NCBI GenBank assembly: GCA_001298545.1
Contig: LJCX01000031.1
Location: 558,001-622,000, forward strand
Direction: 5' to 3'
DNA length: 64,000 bases
DNA from: Actinobacteria bacterium OV320
GTDB taxonomy: Bacteria; Actinomycetota; Actinomycetes; Streptomycetales; Streptomycetaceae
Shown: piece by piece, positions 50,494 through 60,256 of the stretch
Position numbering within the stretch: position 1 is the stretch's first letter
Layout of the letters: each line of letters starts with the position of its first letter
The notes under the pieces: generated by a model
Seen by the model: the letters and a program-made list of their open reading frames with translations, nothing else
What the model was told of the DNA's origin: nothing
Databases searched by the model: none
Program-made: the position numbers and the translations under genes

Positions 50494-53400
50494 ATGTCCG
50501 TGCACAGCCACACGGCAGCCCATCAAGACCGCGCTGCCACACCTGAGTTCCCGCGTCATGTAGTGACCGCGGTGATCGTCGCCCACGACGGTGCCCGCTG
50601 GCTGCCCGACGCGCTCGCCGGGCTGCTCGGCCAGGAGCGCCCCGTCCAGTCCGTCATGGCCGCCGACACCGGCAGCTCGGACGACTCCGCGCGCCTGGTC
50701 ACCGAGGCCCTCGGCGACGACCGCGTCCTGCACCTCGCCCGGCGCACCGGGTTCGGCCAGGCAGTGGAGGAGGCCAACCGGTCGGCCCCGGTCCTCACCC
50801 CCGAGGAACTGCCGTACCTGAAGCGCCCCAGCGGCTGGGACCCCGTCACGCGCACCTGGCGCGACGACACCTACGACCTGCCGGAGCTCCCGCACGGAGA
50901 GCCCGTCCAGTGGCTGTGGCTGCTGCACGACGACTGCGCCCCGGAACCGGAAGCCCTGGCCGAACTGCTGCGCGTGGTCGACAACGAACTCGAACTGGGC
51001 CGGGACGACGTCGCGGTCGTCGGCCCCAAGCTCCGCGGCTGGTACGACCGCCGCCAGCTCCTCGAGGTCGGCGTCACCATCGCCCACTCCGGCCGCCGCT
51101 GGACCGGCCTGGACCGCCGCGAACAGGACCAGGGCCAGCACGACCACGTCCGGTCCGTGCTGTCCGTGTCCACCGCCGGCATGCTGATCCGCCGCGACGT
51201 CTTCGAGCAGCTCGGCGGCTTCGACCGCCGCCTGCCCCTGATGCGCGACGACGTCGACCTGTGCTGGCGCGCGCAGGCCGCCGGCCACCGCGTCCTCATC
51301 GCCCCCGAGGCCGTCGTACGGCACGCCGAGGCCGCCTCCCGCGAGCGCCGCACCGTCGACTGTGCGGGCCGCACCAGCGCCTCCCCGCACAAGGTCGACA
51401 AGGCCGGCGCCGTCTACACCCTCCTCGTCAACAGCCGCACCGCCCTGCTGCCCTGGATCCTGGTGCGTCTGGTCGTCGGCACCCTGCTGCGGACCGTCGC
51501 CTACCTCGTCGGCAAGGTCCCCGGACAAGCCGTCGACGAGATCCGCGGTCTGCTGGGCACCCTGCTGCGGCCCGAGCGGATCATCGCCGGGCGGCGCAGG
51601 CGCGGAAAGCCGGCGGTCGACAAGGATGAGCTGCGCCCCCTGTTCCCGCCACCCGGCGCGACAGTGCGGGCCACCGTCGAACAGGTCGCCGGCGACTTCT
51701 TCGGCTCCTCCGACCCCGACGCCGTGTCCGGCGCGGGCCGGCACGGCGGCGCCGTCGAGTCCGGGCCAGGCGGCGACGACGCCGACTTCCTGGAGGTCGA
51801 GCAGTTCGCCCGCCTCAAGCGCATCGCGCGCAAGCCCGGCCCGGTGCTCTTCCTGATCCTGCTGCTCGTCTCCCTGGTCGCCTGCCGCAACCTCCTCGGC
51901 GGTGGCGCGCTCGCGGGCGGCGCCCTGCTGCCCGCCCCGGCCGACGCCTCCGAGCTGTGGTCGCGCTACCTCGACGCCTGGCATCCGATCGGCGCGGGCG
52001 GCACCCCGTCCGCCCCGCCCTATCTCGCGATCATCGCGGCGCTGGCCACCCTGCTGTTCGGCTCGACCGGACTCGCCCTCACCGTGCTGCTCGTCTGCTC
52101 GGTGCCGCTGGCCGGCCTCGCCGCCTACTTCGCCTCGCGGCCGCTCGTCGAGTCACGCCTCCTGCGCGCCTGGGCGGCCGTCGTCTACGCCTTCCTGCCC
52201 GCCGCCACCGGCGCCCTCGCCGGCGGCCGGGTCGGCACCGCGGTCCTGGCCGTACTGCTGCCGCTCATCGCCCGCGCGGGCGTCGCCGCGAGCGGCCTGA
52301 CGCACGCGTCCGGCGCCCGCGGCAGCTGGCGCGCCACCTGGGCGTACGCGCTGCTGCTGACGATCACCACCGCGTTCACGCCGATCGTCTGGCCCCTCGC
52401 GCTCGTCCTCGGCATCGCGGTCCTCGCGGTCCGCCGCCGCGAGGTCACCGCCTACGGCCTGCGCTTCCTGGCCCAGCTGGGCACCCCCCTGCTGATCCTC
52501 GCGCCCTGGTCGCTGTCCCTGCTGCCGTTCGGCTTCTTCACCCAGGCCGGCGTCGACTACGGCGCGTCGACCGCCACCGCGCTCGACCTGCTCGGCGCCA
52601 GCCCCGGCGGCCCCGGCACCGTCGACGGCCTGATGCTCATCGGCATCGTGCTGGCCGCGCTGGCCGCGCTGCTGCGCTCCGAGCGCCACTTCGGCGTCTG
52701 GGCGGCCTGGGCGGTCGCCCTCGTGGGCCTCGTCTTCGCGATCCTGTCCAACAGCTCCACCTGGGCCGGGCCCGCCACCCTCGTCTACGGCATCGCCCTC
52801 CTCGCCGCCGCCGTCATCGGCGCCGACGGGGCACGCACGCGTGTCGCCGAGCAGAGCTTCGGCTGGCGCCAGCCGGTGGCGGCGCTCATCGCCTTCGCCT
52901 CGGCCGCGGGCCCGCTGCTGGTCGCCGCCGGCTGGATGATCGGCGGCGCCGACGGCCCCCTGGAGCGCCGCGACCCCGTACAGGTGCCCGCGTTCGTCGC
53001 CGAGGAGGCCGGCAACCGCGACCAGGCCCGCACCCTCGTCCTCGACAGCGACTCCGCCGCCCACGTCGCGTACATGCTGGTCCGCGGCTCCGGCGCCCGC
53101 CTCGGCGACGCCGAACTCGCCGCGGCGGACGGCGAGAACAAACAGCTCGACAAGGTCGTCGCCAATCTCGTCGCCGGCTCCGGCGCCGATCAGGCCGACC
53201 AGCTCGGCAAGTTCGCCGTGGGCTACGTCCTCGTCCACAAGGGCGCGCCCCGCGACGTCACCCGCGTCCTGGACGCCACACCCGGCCTGAAGCGGCTCAG
53301 CCAGCAGAACGGCAGCGCCCTGTGGCGGATCGACCAGGAGGTCTCCCGCGCGGCCGTCGTCGCCGACGCCGGCAAGGGCGCCGCCACGCCGGTCGCCGCC

Positions 53401-54207
53401 GGCCCCGTCGACATCCACACCACCGTCCCCGACGGCTCCGGCAGCCGCGTCCTGCGTCTGGCGGACACCGTCGCCGAAGGCTGGACGGCCACCCTCGACG
53501 GCAAGCCCCTCACCCCCACCACCGTCGACGGCTGGGCCCAGGGCTTCGAACTCCCGGCCACCGGTGGGAAACTGGACGTCACCTACGACGACCCCTTCAC
53601 CCACACCGTCTGGCTGTGGGCGCAGGGCTTCCTCGCTCTCGTCCTCGTCGTCCTCGCCCTTCCCGGCCGCCGCCGCGACGTTGACGACGACCTTCCCGAG
53701 GAGGAGCCGATCCCGGCCCAGGCGGTCGACGGCGAGGGCCGCCGCGCCCGCCGCCTGCGCGCCCAGGCCGAGGCCGAGGCCGAAGAGCCCGGCCACCACG
53801 AGGAGTTCCCGTCGCCGCCGCAGGAGGAGATCCCGGTCGCGGTCCCCCAGCAGCAGTCGTACGACATGGGAGTCCCCCCGGACGGCCAGGGCGGGGACTG
53901 GGGCGCAGACCCGGCGAGCTACGCGAACGCCGAGTACGGCGGTTACGCGGGCGAGCCGTACCAGGGCACCCAGCAGTACCCGGCGGGCGGCTACGACCAG
54001 CAGGCCTACGACCCGTACCAGGCCGGCCAGTACGACCCGTACGCCTACGACGGCCAAGCCCAGCAGACGCCGTACGACCAGACCTACCCGCAGCAAGAGG
54101 GCTACGACCCGTCGGCCTACGACCAGGGCGGCTACGACCCCGCCTACGACCCGGACCGGCGCCCCCACGGCAACGGCAGCGAGCGCCCCGACGGGAGCCA
54201 GCAGTGA
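50494..54207 (+). CDS. Large fusion: family 2 glycosyltransferase, polytopic membrane domain and Tyr/Gln-rich tail
   Basis: A 1,237-residue protein. Residues 22-330 are a GT2 domain (VTAVIVAHDGARWLPDAL, AADTGSSDDSARLV, WLLHDDCAPEPEAL, GGFDRRLPLMRDDVDLCWRAQAAGH). From about 450 to 830 a dozen or more hydrophobic helices follow, then an extracytoplasmic part with beta patterns (to about 1030), one more helix (VWLWAQGFLALVLVVLAL) and a disordered cytoplasmic tail with YDPYQAGQYDPYAYDG-like repeats. It probably transfers a sugar from a lipid or nucleotide donor to an exported glycan; donor and acceptor are unknown. It lies 207 bases after whiB and its stop overlaps the DUF5719-type gene, so the two proteins likely work together. 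Confidence 0.88.
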   Translation: MSVHSHTAAHQDRAATPEFPRHVVTAVIVAHDGARWLPDALAGLLGQERPVQSVMAADTGSSDDSARLVTEALGDDRVLHLARRTGFGQAVEEANRSAPVLTPEELPYLKRPSGWDPVTRTWRDDTYDLPELPHGEPVQWLWLLHDDCAPEPEALAELLRVVDNELELGRDDVAVVGPKLRGWYDRRQLLEVGVTIAHSGRRWTGLDRREQDQGQHDHVRSVLSVSTAGMLIRRDVFEQLGGFDRRLPLMRDDVDLCWRAQAAGHRVLIAPEAVVRHAEAASRERRTVDCAGRTSASPHKVDKAGAVYTLLVNSRTALLPWILVRLVVGTLLRTVAYLVGKVPGQAVDEIRGLLGTLLRPERIIAGRRRRGKPAVDKDELRPLFPPPGATVRATVEQVAGDFFGSSDPDAVSGAGRHGGAVESGPGGDDADFLEVEQFARLKRIARKPGPVLFLILLLVSLVACRNLLGGGALAGGALLPAPADASELWSRYLDAWHPIGAGGTPSAPPYLAIIAALATLLFGSTGLALTVLLVCSVPLAGLAAYFASRPLVESRLLRAWAAVVYAFLPAATGALAGGRVGTAVLAVLLPLIARAGVAASGLTHASGARGSWRATWAYALLLTITTAFTPIVWPLALVLGIAVLAVRRREVTAYGLRFLAQLGTPLLILAPWSLSLLPFGFFTQAGVDYGASTATALDLLGASPGGPGTVDGLMLIGIVLAALAALLRSERHFGVWAAWAVALVGLVFAILSNSSTWAGPATLVYGIALLAAAVIGADGARTRVAEQSFGWRQPVAALIAFASAAGPLLVAAGWMIGGADGPLERRDPVQVPAFVAEEAGNRDQARTLVLDSDSAAHVAYMLVRGSGARLGDAELAAADGENKQLDKVVANLVAGSGADQADQLGKFAVGYVLVHKGAPRDVTRVLDATPGLKRLSQQNGSALWRIDQEVSRAAVVADAGKGAATPVAAGPVDIHTTVPDGSGSRVLRLADTVAEGWTATLDGKPLTPTTVDGWAQGFELPATGGKLDVTYDDPFTHTVWLWAQGFLALVLVVLALPGRRRDVDDDLPEEEPIPAQAVDGEGRRARRLRAQAEAEAEEPGHHEEFPSPPQEEIPVAVPQQQSYDMGVPPDGQGGDWGADPASYANAEYGGYAGEPYQGTQQYPAGGYDQQAYDPYQAGQYDPYAYDGQAQQTPYDQTYPQQEGYDPSAYDQGGYDPAYDPDRRPHGNGSERPDGSQQ

Positions 54208-55811
54208 ACCGCACCACCCTGTCCCTGATCGCCGGCACGGCCGCGCTCGCCGCGGTCACCGGGTTCGCCACGCTCAACCAGCCGGACGCGGCCACCGCCG
54301 ACACCGCGCAGGCGGCCGCCGAACTGCCCGTGGAGCGCACGAGCCTGCTCTGCCCCTCGCCCAGCTCGTCCGACCTCGCCGACACGTCGTACACCTCCTT
54401 CACGCCCGTCACCAAGGGCACGGACGCCGACGGCACGGCCGAACTCGTGGCAGCCGCCGCGGAGTCGGCGACCGCGACGACCGACAAGACGGACGACAAG
54501 ACGGACGACAAGACGGACGACAAGGCGACCGGCAAGACGACCGACAAGACGGACGACAAGGCGACCGACAAGACGGACGACAAGACGGACGACAAGGCGA
54601 GCGACAAGAAGAAGGCGACGAAGCCCGTCGTCACGCCCAAGGCGCCCGGCACCCCGGCCGTCGGCGAGACCTCCGGCGGCGAGACGCCCGCCCTGCTGGG
54701 CACCGCCGAGGGGAAGTTCGCGCCCGGCTGGACCGTCCAGGAGACCACCGAGGTCACCGCGGGCAGCGGCCGCGGCCTCCAGGGCGTCACCTGCACCGCG
54801 CCGGACACGGAGTTCTGGTTCCCGGGCGTCAGCACCGTCGCCGACCGCACGGACTACGTCCACCTCACCAATCCGGACGACTCCGCCGCCGTCGCCGACA
54901 TCGAGCTCTACGGCAAGGACGGCGCCCTCCAGACCACGGTGGGGGAGGGCATCACGATCCCGGCGCACTCCAGCGAGCCGATCCTGCTGTCCACGCTCAC
55001 CGGCGAGAAGCAGGAGGACCTCACCGTCCACGTCAACGTCCGCAGCGGCCGGGTGGGGGCCGCCGTCCAGGCCCTGGACGAGAAGCTCGGCGGGGACTGG
55101 CTGGCCGCCTCCACCGACCCGGCGGGCACCCAGGTCGTCCCGGGCATCCCCAAGGACGCCACGGCCGTCCGCCTCATCGCCTACGCGCCGGGTGACGCGG
55201 ACGCCGACCTGAAAGTCCAACTCGCCTCCCCCTCGGGGCTGATCACCCCCGCCGGACACGAGACGCTGCACGTCAAGGCGGGCATGACGGCCTCGGTCGA
55301 CCTGGGTGACGTCACGCGCGGGGAGGCGGGCTCGCTGGTCCTGACCCCGACGGACCGGTCGGTGCCCGTCGTCGCGGCCGTACGGGTCCTGCGCGGCAAG
55401 GGCGACCGGCAGGACTCGGCGTTCATCACCGCCACCGCCCCGGTCGGCACGCGCGCGTCCGCCGCCGGCAACAGCGCCAAGGGCTCCACCCTCTCCCTGA
55501 CCGCCCCCAAGGGCACCGCCAAGGTCAAGGTCACCGCGTCCGCGGGCAGCGGTGGCGGCACGGCCGCGTCCCAGACCTACACGGTCAAGGCCGGCACCAC
55601 GCAGGAGGTCGAACTCCCCGTACCGGCCGGCCTGAAGGGCACCTACGCGCTGACCGTGGAACCCCTGACCGACACCCCGGTCTACGCCTCCCGCACCCTG
55701 ACGGCCACCACGGAGGGCGTCCCGGGCTTCACGATCCAGACCCTCCCGGACGACCGCGGCACGGTGGCCGTCCCGGAGGCCGACGAGGACGTCGCGGTGC
55801 TGCAGAGGTAA
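54204..55811 (+). CDS. DUF5719-type secreted/surface protein
   Basis: A 535-residue protein with an N-terminal hydrophobic segment (SLIAGTAALAAVTGFATL) acting as signal anchor, a charged low-complexity stretch of Thr-Asp-Lys repeats (TDKTDDKTDDK, near 95-135), and a long beta-rich extracytoplasmic region with motifs FWFPGVSTVADRTDYVHLTNPDD, AHSSEPILLSTL and DPAGTQVVPGIP that are typical of DUF5719. GTG start overlaps the glycosyltransferase stop, so the two are coupled and probably partners at the membrane. Function not established. Confidence 0.85.
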   Translation: MNRTTLSLIAGTAALAAVTGFATLNQPDAATADTAQAAAELPVERTSLLCPSPSSSDLADTSYTSFTPVTKGTDADGTAELVAAAAESATATTDKTDDKTDDKTDDKATGKTTDKTDDKATDKTDDKTDDKASDKKKATKPVVTPKAPGTPAVGETSGGETPALLGTAEGKFAPGWTVQETTEVTAGSGRGLQGVTCTAPDTEFWFPGVSTVADRTDYVHLTNPDDSAAVADIELYGKDGALQTTVGEGITIPAHSSEPILLSTLTGEKQEDLTVHVNVRSGRVGAAVQALDEKLGGDWLAASTDPAGTQVVPGIPKDATAVRLIAYAPGDADADLKVQLASPSGLITPAGHETLHVKAGMTASVDLGDVTRGEAGSLVLTPTDRSVPVVAAVRVLRGKGDRQDSAFITATAPVGTRASAAGNSAKGSTLSLTAPKGTAKVKVTASAGSGGGTAASQTYTVKAGTTQEVELPVPAGLKGTYALTVEPLTDTPVYASRTLTATTEGVPGFTIQTLPDDRGTVAVPEADEDVAVLQR

Positions 55812-55874
55812 CCCGAAAGGGCGGTCGGGGTACCCCGGAAGAGGGGCGGGGAGACGGGCCCGGGGTGACGGGGT

Positions 55875-56324
55875 TCAGTCCTCGCCGTAGCGCGGATCCA
55901 CCGTCTCCGGAGTCAGCCCCAGCAGCTCCGGGACCTGCTCGACGACGACCTCGTGCACCAACGCGGCCCGCTCGTCACGCCCCTTGGTGCGGATCTCGAC
56001 CGGCCGCCGGTACACGACGACCCGCGCCCGCCCGCCCTCACGCGCGGGGATCGTCCCGCCCAGCGGTACCGCCTCGTCGTTCCACGGCTCCGGGGCCGCG
56101 TCCAGCCGCGGCACCTCCAGCACCATGAAGTCGATGTCGGCGAGCTGCGGCCACCGCCGCTCCAGCCGTTCCACGGAGTCCTGCACGAGATCCGCGAACA
56201 CATCGGCACGGCTGGCGGCCAACGGAACCTGGGGCGGCGCGATCGGCCCCCGCATGCCCCGGCCGTGGCGGTCGCGACGACGGGGTCCGGGGCCTGCGGC
56301 GGGGGGCGGTACGGGGCTGTCCAT
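55875..56324 (-). CDS. Metallopeptidase-family protein with degenerate zinc motif
   Basis: A protein of about 149 residues matching the small actinobacterial zincin-like family: FADLVQDSVERLERRWPQLADIDFMVLEVP, GGRARVVVYRRPVEIRTK, RDERAALVHEVVVEQVPELLGL, PETVDPRYGED. The place of the HExxH zinc motif reads HEVVVEQ, so the first His and the Glu are kept but the second His is not at the expected position; zinc binding is doubtful. The ATG at 56324 lacks a ribosome site (perhaps leaderless) and is taken over the open frame to 56408. Divergent from the DUF3499-type gene. Confidence 0.8.
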   Translation of the reverse strand: MDSPVPPPAAGPGPRRRDRHGRGMRGPIAPPQVPLAASRADVFADLVQDSVERLERRWPQLADIDFMVLEVPRLDAAPEPWNDEAVPLGGTIPAREGGRARVVVYRRPVEIRTKGRDERAALVHEVVVEQVPELLGLTPETVDPRYGED

Positions 56325-56618
56325 CACTACTGAAGCGTAGTCCCCGCCGCGACCCGGTGCCCGGCCCCACACGGCAGCCCGGCCGCCACCGGCCACCGTG
56401 CCCCGCATGTCGCGGGATGACCATTCCAGCCAAGGTTGGGCTCGATTCCGTATCTCTCCGAGACCGGCGAACTCATCGCAATTGATGCCGTTTGTGTCGA
56501 GTGGTGACCACGAGCCGAAGCCTTCGTGTGTTCAGGGACTGGTGTTCGCGCAGGTCAGCGGGGTATGACTGGAGAGGCGCGTGGGGCGTTTCACAACACG
56601 ACACGGTGGAGTGACCTG

Positions 56619-57038
56619 GTGGAGAGTCGTCGCGGCCCGCTCAAGAGTGCGGTACCGTCCAACGTCGTGAGCCCTGTACGTCGCTGTTCGCGAACTGCCT
56701 GCGGCCGACCCGCCGTCGCGACGCTGACGTACGTCTACGCCGACTCGACCGCGGTCCTCGGCCCGCTCGCGACCTACGCCGAACCCCACTGCTACGACCT
56801 GTGCGCCGAGCATTCCGAGCGCCTCACCGCCCCGCGCGGCTGGGAGGTCGTCCGACTCCTCGACGGTTCGGCTCCCGCGCGCCCCAGTGGCGACGACCTG
56901 GAAGCGCTTGCCAACGCCGTCCGTGAGGCGGCCCGCCCGCAGGGACGCGCGGCCGGGGCCGGCGGCGGCCGCGCGATCGACCCGATGGAGGTCGCGCGCC
57001 GCGGCCACCTGCGGGTGTTGCGCTCGCCGGACAACTGA
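56619..57038 (+). CDS. DUF3499-type small zinc-ribbon-like protein
   Basis: A 139-residue actinobacterial protein. The core VRRCSRTACGRPAVATLTYVYADSTAVLGPLATYAEPHCYDLC has a C-x4-C and C-x3-C pattern that could bind zinc, followed by RLTAPRGWEVVRL and a C-terminal helix. GGAG precedes the GTG at 56619; a longer frame from 56526 is not supported. Members of this family lie beside metallopeptidase and phosphomannomutase genes in many actinobacteria, as here. The function is unknown. Confidence 0.85.
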   Translation: MESRRGPLKSAVPSNVVSPVRRCSRTACGRPAVATLTYVYADSTAVLGPLATYAEPHCYDLCAEHSERLTAPRGWEVVRLLDGSAPARPSGDDLEALANAVREAARPQGRAAGAGGGRAIDPMEVARRGHLRVLRSPDN

Positions 57039-57337
57039 GCCGGTTTCCTCCCCTCGTCCGCACGGACCGCCGCACACCCACTGACGCGCCGTTGTCGCGG
57101 ACACGACCATCCCGTTCGACCGAAGAACGAGAAATCGGTTTCCGCATGACGGAACCGCGCCCGGGGACGTGACCGGCAGGACGTCCGGAAGCACGACCGC
57201 CCTCGTGATCGCCGGGACGTCCGGAAGCACGACCGCCCCCGCGACCGCCCCCGTGATCGCCGGCGTGACCGGAAGCGCGGTACCGGGAGAGCGACCGGAG
57301 AAGCGACCGGAAACGTGATCGGGATCGAGGGGCGCCC
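57039..57337. repeat. Intergenic region with direct repeats upstream of the permease relic
   Basis: A 24-base unit beginning GGACGTCCGGAAGCACGACC occurs exactly at 57179-57202 and 57215-57238 (period 36), with degenerate CGTGACCGGAAGC copies after it. No gene and no clear promoter seen. Confidence 0.6.
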
Positions 57338-58458
57338 GTGTACGTGCCGGAACTGCAACCCGTCGCCGACTCGCTCGACCTGTCCGCCCTCGTCGCCAAC
57401 ACCGCGCCGGTCGCCTTCGGCGCCATGGACACCGCCGGTGACGCTGGCCAGGTCACCGGCCTCCCACTGGACACCGTGGCCTCGGTGATGGGCCGTCAGA
57501 CACCGCTGCTCGCCCTCGTCGTACCGCTCGTCCTGGTCGGCCTGGTGGACGGCCGAAGAGGCCTGCGCGAGACCTGGGTTCCCGCCCTGGCCTCCGGAAC
57601 CGCCTTCGCCGTCGCCCCGTTCGCCGCCGCCGGCTACGCCTGCGCGCAACTCGCCGACATCGGCGCCGCCTTGGCGGGCGCCGCGGCCCTGGCAGCCGTA
57701 CCGCACGCGCGCGTACCCGCCCCCGAAGCGGTACGCGCGCCGGTACTGACGGGCACCCGCGCAGCGAGGAGTTGGCCGAACCGGACCCGCGCGCCGAGGT
57801 CGTACGCGCCTACACCCCCTACGCGCTGATCGTCGTGATCTTCTCCGTGGCCCAGATCCCGGCGGTCAAGGACCGACTCGCGCAGACCACCCGGGCCTAC
57901 GACTGGTCCTCCGTCGACGTGGTGGACCCGGACGGGAATCCGGCCGGCGGCAACCTCTTCGCCTGGCCGGTCGTCGCGACGGGCGGCACCCTCGTCCTGC
58001 TGGCCGGGATCGGCACCGCGGCCGTACTCGGCGTCCACGCGCGCGTGGCGCTCAGGGAACGGGCCGCGACGGTGCACGAGTTGAGGTACGCGATCCTCAC
58101 GATGACCTCCGTCCTGGCCCTCGCCTTCCTCTCTCCCGTGCCGGGCTGGTTCGGCGTCGCCGTCTCCGGCTCGGACACCTCCGCCGACGCGCTCTTCGGC
58201 GCCCTCCAGGTCACCGCGGCCCGCGAGTCCGGCCTGTCCCCGGAGCTGCCGGCCGCCGCCAACAGCTCCGGCGGCGTCCTCGGCAAGATGATCTCGCCGC
58301 AGAACCTCACCATCGCCTGCGCCGCGGCCGTCGGCCTCGCGGGCCGGGAGGGCGACCTGCCGCGCAAGGTGCTCCCGTGGAGCCTCGGACTGCTCCTGGT
58401 GATGTGCCTGATCGCGGTCGGGCAGAGCTCACCCGTGCCGGACCGGATGCTGCCGTAG
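57338..58458 (+). pseudogene. L-lactate permease (LctP family), decayed
   Basis: Two adjoining frames together give a shortened LctP transporter. Frame 1 (57338-57829) starts YVPELQPVADSLDLSALV and jumps directly to VANTAPVAFGAM, skipping about 150 residues of the first helices. It then continues TGLPLDTVASVMGRQTPLLALVV until a frame change near 57,765. Frame 2 (57772-58458) carries DPRAEVVRAYTPYALIVVIFSVAQIPAVKD, GGTLVLLAG, and GWFGVAVSGSDTSADALFGALQ followed by ANSSGGVLGKMISPQNL, the lactate-permease signature. A second gap (VLALAFLSPVPG) lacks about 20-25 residues before that signature. Two internal deletions plus a frameshift leave no working transporter. Codon bias is still strong, so the decay is recent. 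Confidence 0.82.
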
Positions 58459-58599
58459 CGGCCCGACCTCGGACGACGGCGGACGACGGCGGAGCATGGC
58501 GGCACGGTTACGTCTGTGGGTCCACTCGGCGGCCCCACCGCGGGCGGCGAACCGGCCCGGGTAGTTTGTGGTGACCTACAGACTCCAGGAAGGCTGGCC

Positions 58600-59964
58600 G
58601 TGGCTGCTGATCTGTCACAGATCGTGAAGGCGTACGACGTGCGCGGGGTGGTCCCGGACCAGTGGGACGAGTCGCTGGCCGAGCTGTTCGGTGCGGCCTT
58701 CGCCCGGGTGACCGGCGCCGAGGCGATCGTCGTCGGCCACGACATGCGCCCCTCCTCGCCCGCCCTGACCGGCGCCTTCGCGCGCGGGGCGGCGGCCCTC
58801 GGCGTGCACGTCACCGAGATCGGCCTCTGCTCGACGGACCAGCTGTACTACGCCTCGGGCGCACTCGACCTGCCCGGCGCCATGTTCACGGCCTCGCACA
58901 ACCCGGCCCAGTACAACGGCATCAAACTGTGCCGCGCGGGCGCCGCCCCGATCGGCCAGGACACGGGCCTGACGGAGATCCGCGAAACGGTGGAGCGGTG
59001 GACGGACTCGGGCGCCCCCGCGCCGGCCCCGACCCCGGGAACCATCACCACCGCCGACACGTTGAAGGACTACGCGGCGCACCTGCGCGCACTCGTCGAC
59101 CTGACCTCCGTCCGCCCCCTGAAGGTCGTGGTCGACGCGGGCAACGGCATGGGCGGCCACACCGTGCCCACCGTCTTCGACGGCCTGCCCCTGACGCTCG
59201 TCCCCATGTACTTCGAACTGGACGGCACCTTCCCGAACCACGAGGCCAACCCGCTGGACCCGGCGAATCTCGTGGACCTGCAAAAGCGCGTCCGCGAGGA
59301 GTCCGCCGACCTCGGTCTCGCCTTCGACGGCGACGCCGACCGCTGCTTCGTCGTCGACGAGCGGGGCGAGCCGGTCCCGCCGTCCGCGATCACGGCCCTG
59401 GTGGCCGCCCGCGAGCTCGCCCGCCACGGCGGCCAGGGCACGATCATCCACAACCTGATCACCTCCTGGAGCGTCCCGGAGGTGGTGAAGGAGAACGGCG
59501 GCACCCCCGTCCGCACCCGCGTCGGCCACTCCTTCATCAAGGCGGAGATGGCCCGCTCCGGCGCGATCTTCGGCGGCGAGCACTCCGCGCACTACTACTT
59601 CAAGGACTTCTGGAACGCCGACACGGGCATGCTGGCCGGCCTGCACGTCCTCGCGGCCCTCGGCGGCCAGGACGGCCCGCTCTCCTCCCTGGTCGCGGAG
59701 TACGACCGCTACGTCGGCTCCGGCGAGATCAACTCCACGGTCGCCGACCAGGCCGACCGCATCGCCGCGATCAAGGCGGCCTACGGCGACCGCGAGGACA
59801 TCACCCTGGACGACCTCGACGGCCTGACCGTCACCTCCACCGACTGGTGGTTCAACGTCCGCCCCTCCAACACGGAGCCGCTCCTGCGCCTCAACGCGGA
59901 AGCGCGCGACGAAGCGACGATGGCCAAGATCCGCGACGAGGCCCTGGCCATCATCCGGGCCTGA
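58600..59964 (+). CDS. manB: Phosphomannomutase/phosphoglucomutase
   Basis: A 454-residue alpha-D-phosphohexomutase that converts mannose-6-phosphate to mannose-1-phosphate for GDP-mannose. Motifs: the phosphoserine loop MFTASHNPAQYNGIK, the magnesium site AFDGDADRCF, the sugar loop GGEHSAHYYF and the phosphate-binding RPSNTEPLLR. AGGAAGG precedes the GTG at 58600. With manA 2 kb downstream and a nucleotidyltransferase at 43,455 it outlines the GDP-mannose route for mannosylated glycans and lipoproteins. Confidence 0.94.
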   Translation: MAADLSQIVKAYDVRGVVPDQWDESLAELFGAAFARVTGAEAIVVGHDMRPSSPALTGAFARGAAALGVHVTEIGLCSTDQLYYASGALDLPGAMFTASHNPAQYNGIKLCRAGAAPIGQDTGLTEIRETVERWTDSGAPAPAPTPGTITTADTLKDYAAHLRALVDLTSVRPLKVVVDAGNGMGGHTVPTVFDGLPLTLVPMYFELDGTFPNHEANPLDPANLVDLQKRVREESADLGLAFDGDADRCFVVDERGEPVPPSAITALVAARELARHGGQGTIIHNLITSWSVPEVVKENGGTPVRTRVGHSFIKAEMARSGAIFGGEHSAHYYFKDFWNADTGMLAGLHVLAALGGQDGPLSSLVAEYDRYVGSGEINSTVADQADRIAAIKAAYGDREDITLDDLDGLTVTSTDWWFNVRPSNTEPLLRLNAEARDEATMAKIRDEALAIIRA

Positions 59965-60256
59965 AGGCCTCGCGGGCCTCGCAAGGCCTCGCAGAGGTTC
60001 GAGGAGACGGCACGCGACAGGGGCGTAAAGGGCAAAAGAGGAGCGAAGTCTCCAGAGGGTCGAAGGGGCGAAGCCCCTGGGGGCGGGAAACGGACAAGGG
60101 CGGCGGCGCGAACCCTCGACCCCCTCGACGCGCCGACCACCAGCCCCGTCCCACACGCGCCCCTCCGACCTCACCCCGTCCCGCCCAACCCCCACGCCCC
60201 AACCCCACCAGCGGTACCCTGACCAGGCACATCCGCACACCCCGAAGGGACCCCCC
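59965..60256. repeat. Intergenic region with GCCTCGC repeats and an interspersed element
   Basis: GCCTCGC recurs four times at 59,967-59,995. GAAGGGGCGAAGCCCCTGGG near 60,061-60,085 is part of the common Streptomyces interspersed element and forms a terminator-like hairpin. No gene seen. Confidence 0.5.

Noticed and set aside
52153..54168. 671-codon minus-strand frame across the giant glycosyltransferase
   Set aside because: Mirror of the plus-strand gene, which has clear GT2 and membrane domains; the reverse product is Gly/Val/Arg low complexity.
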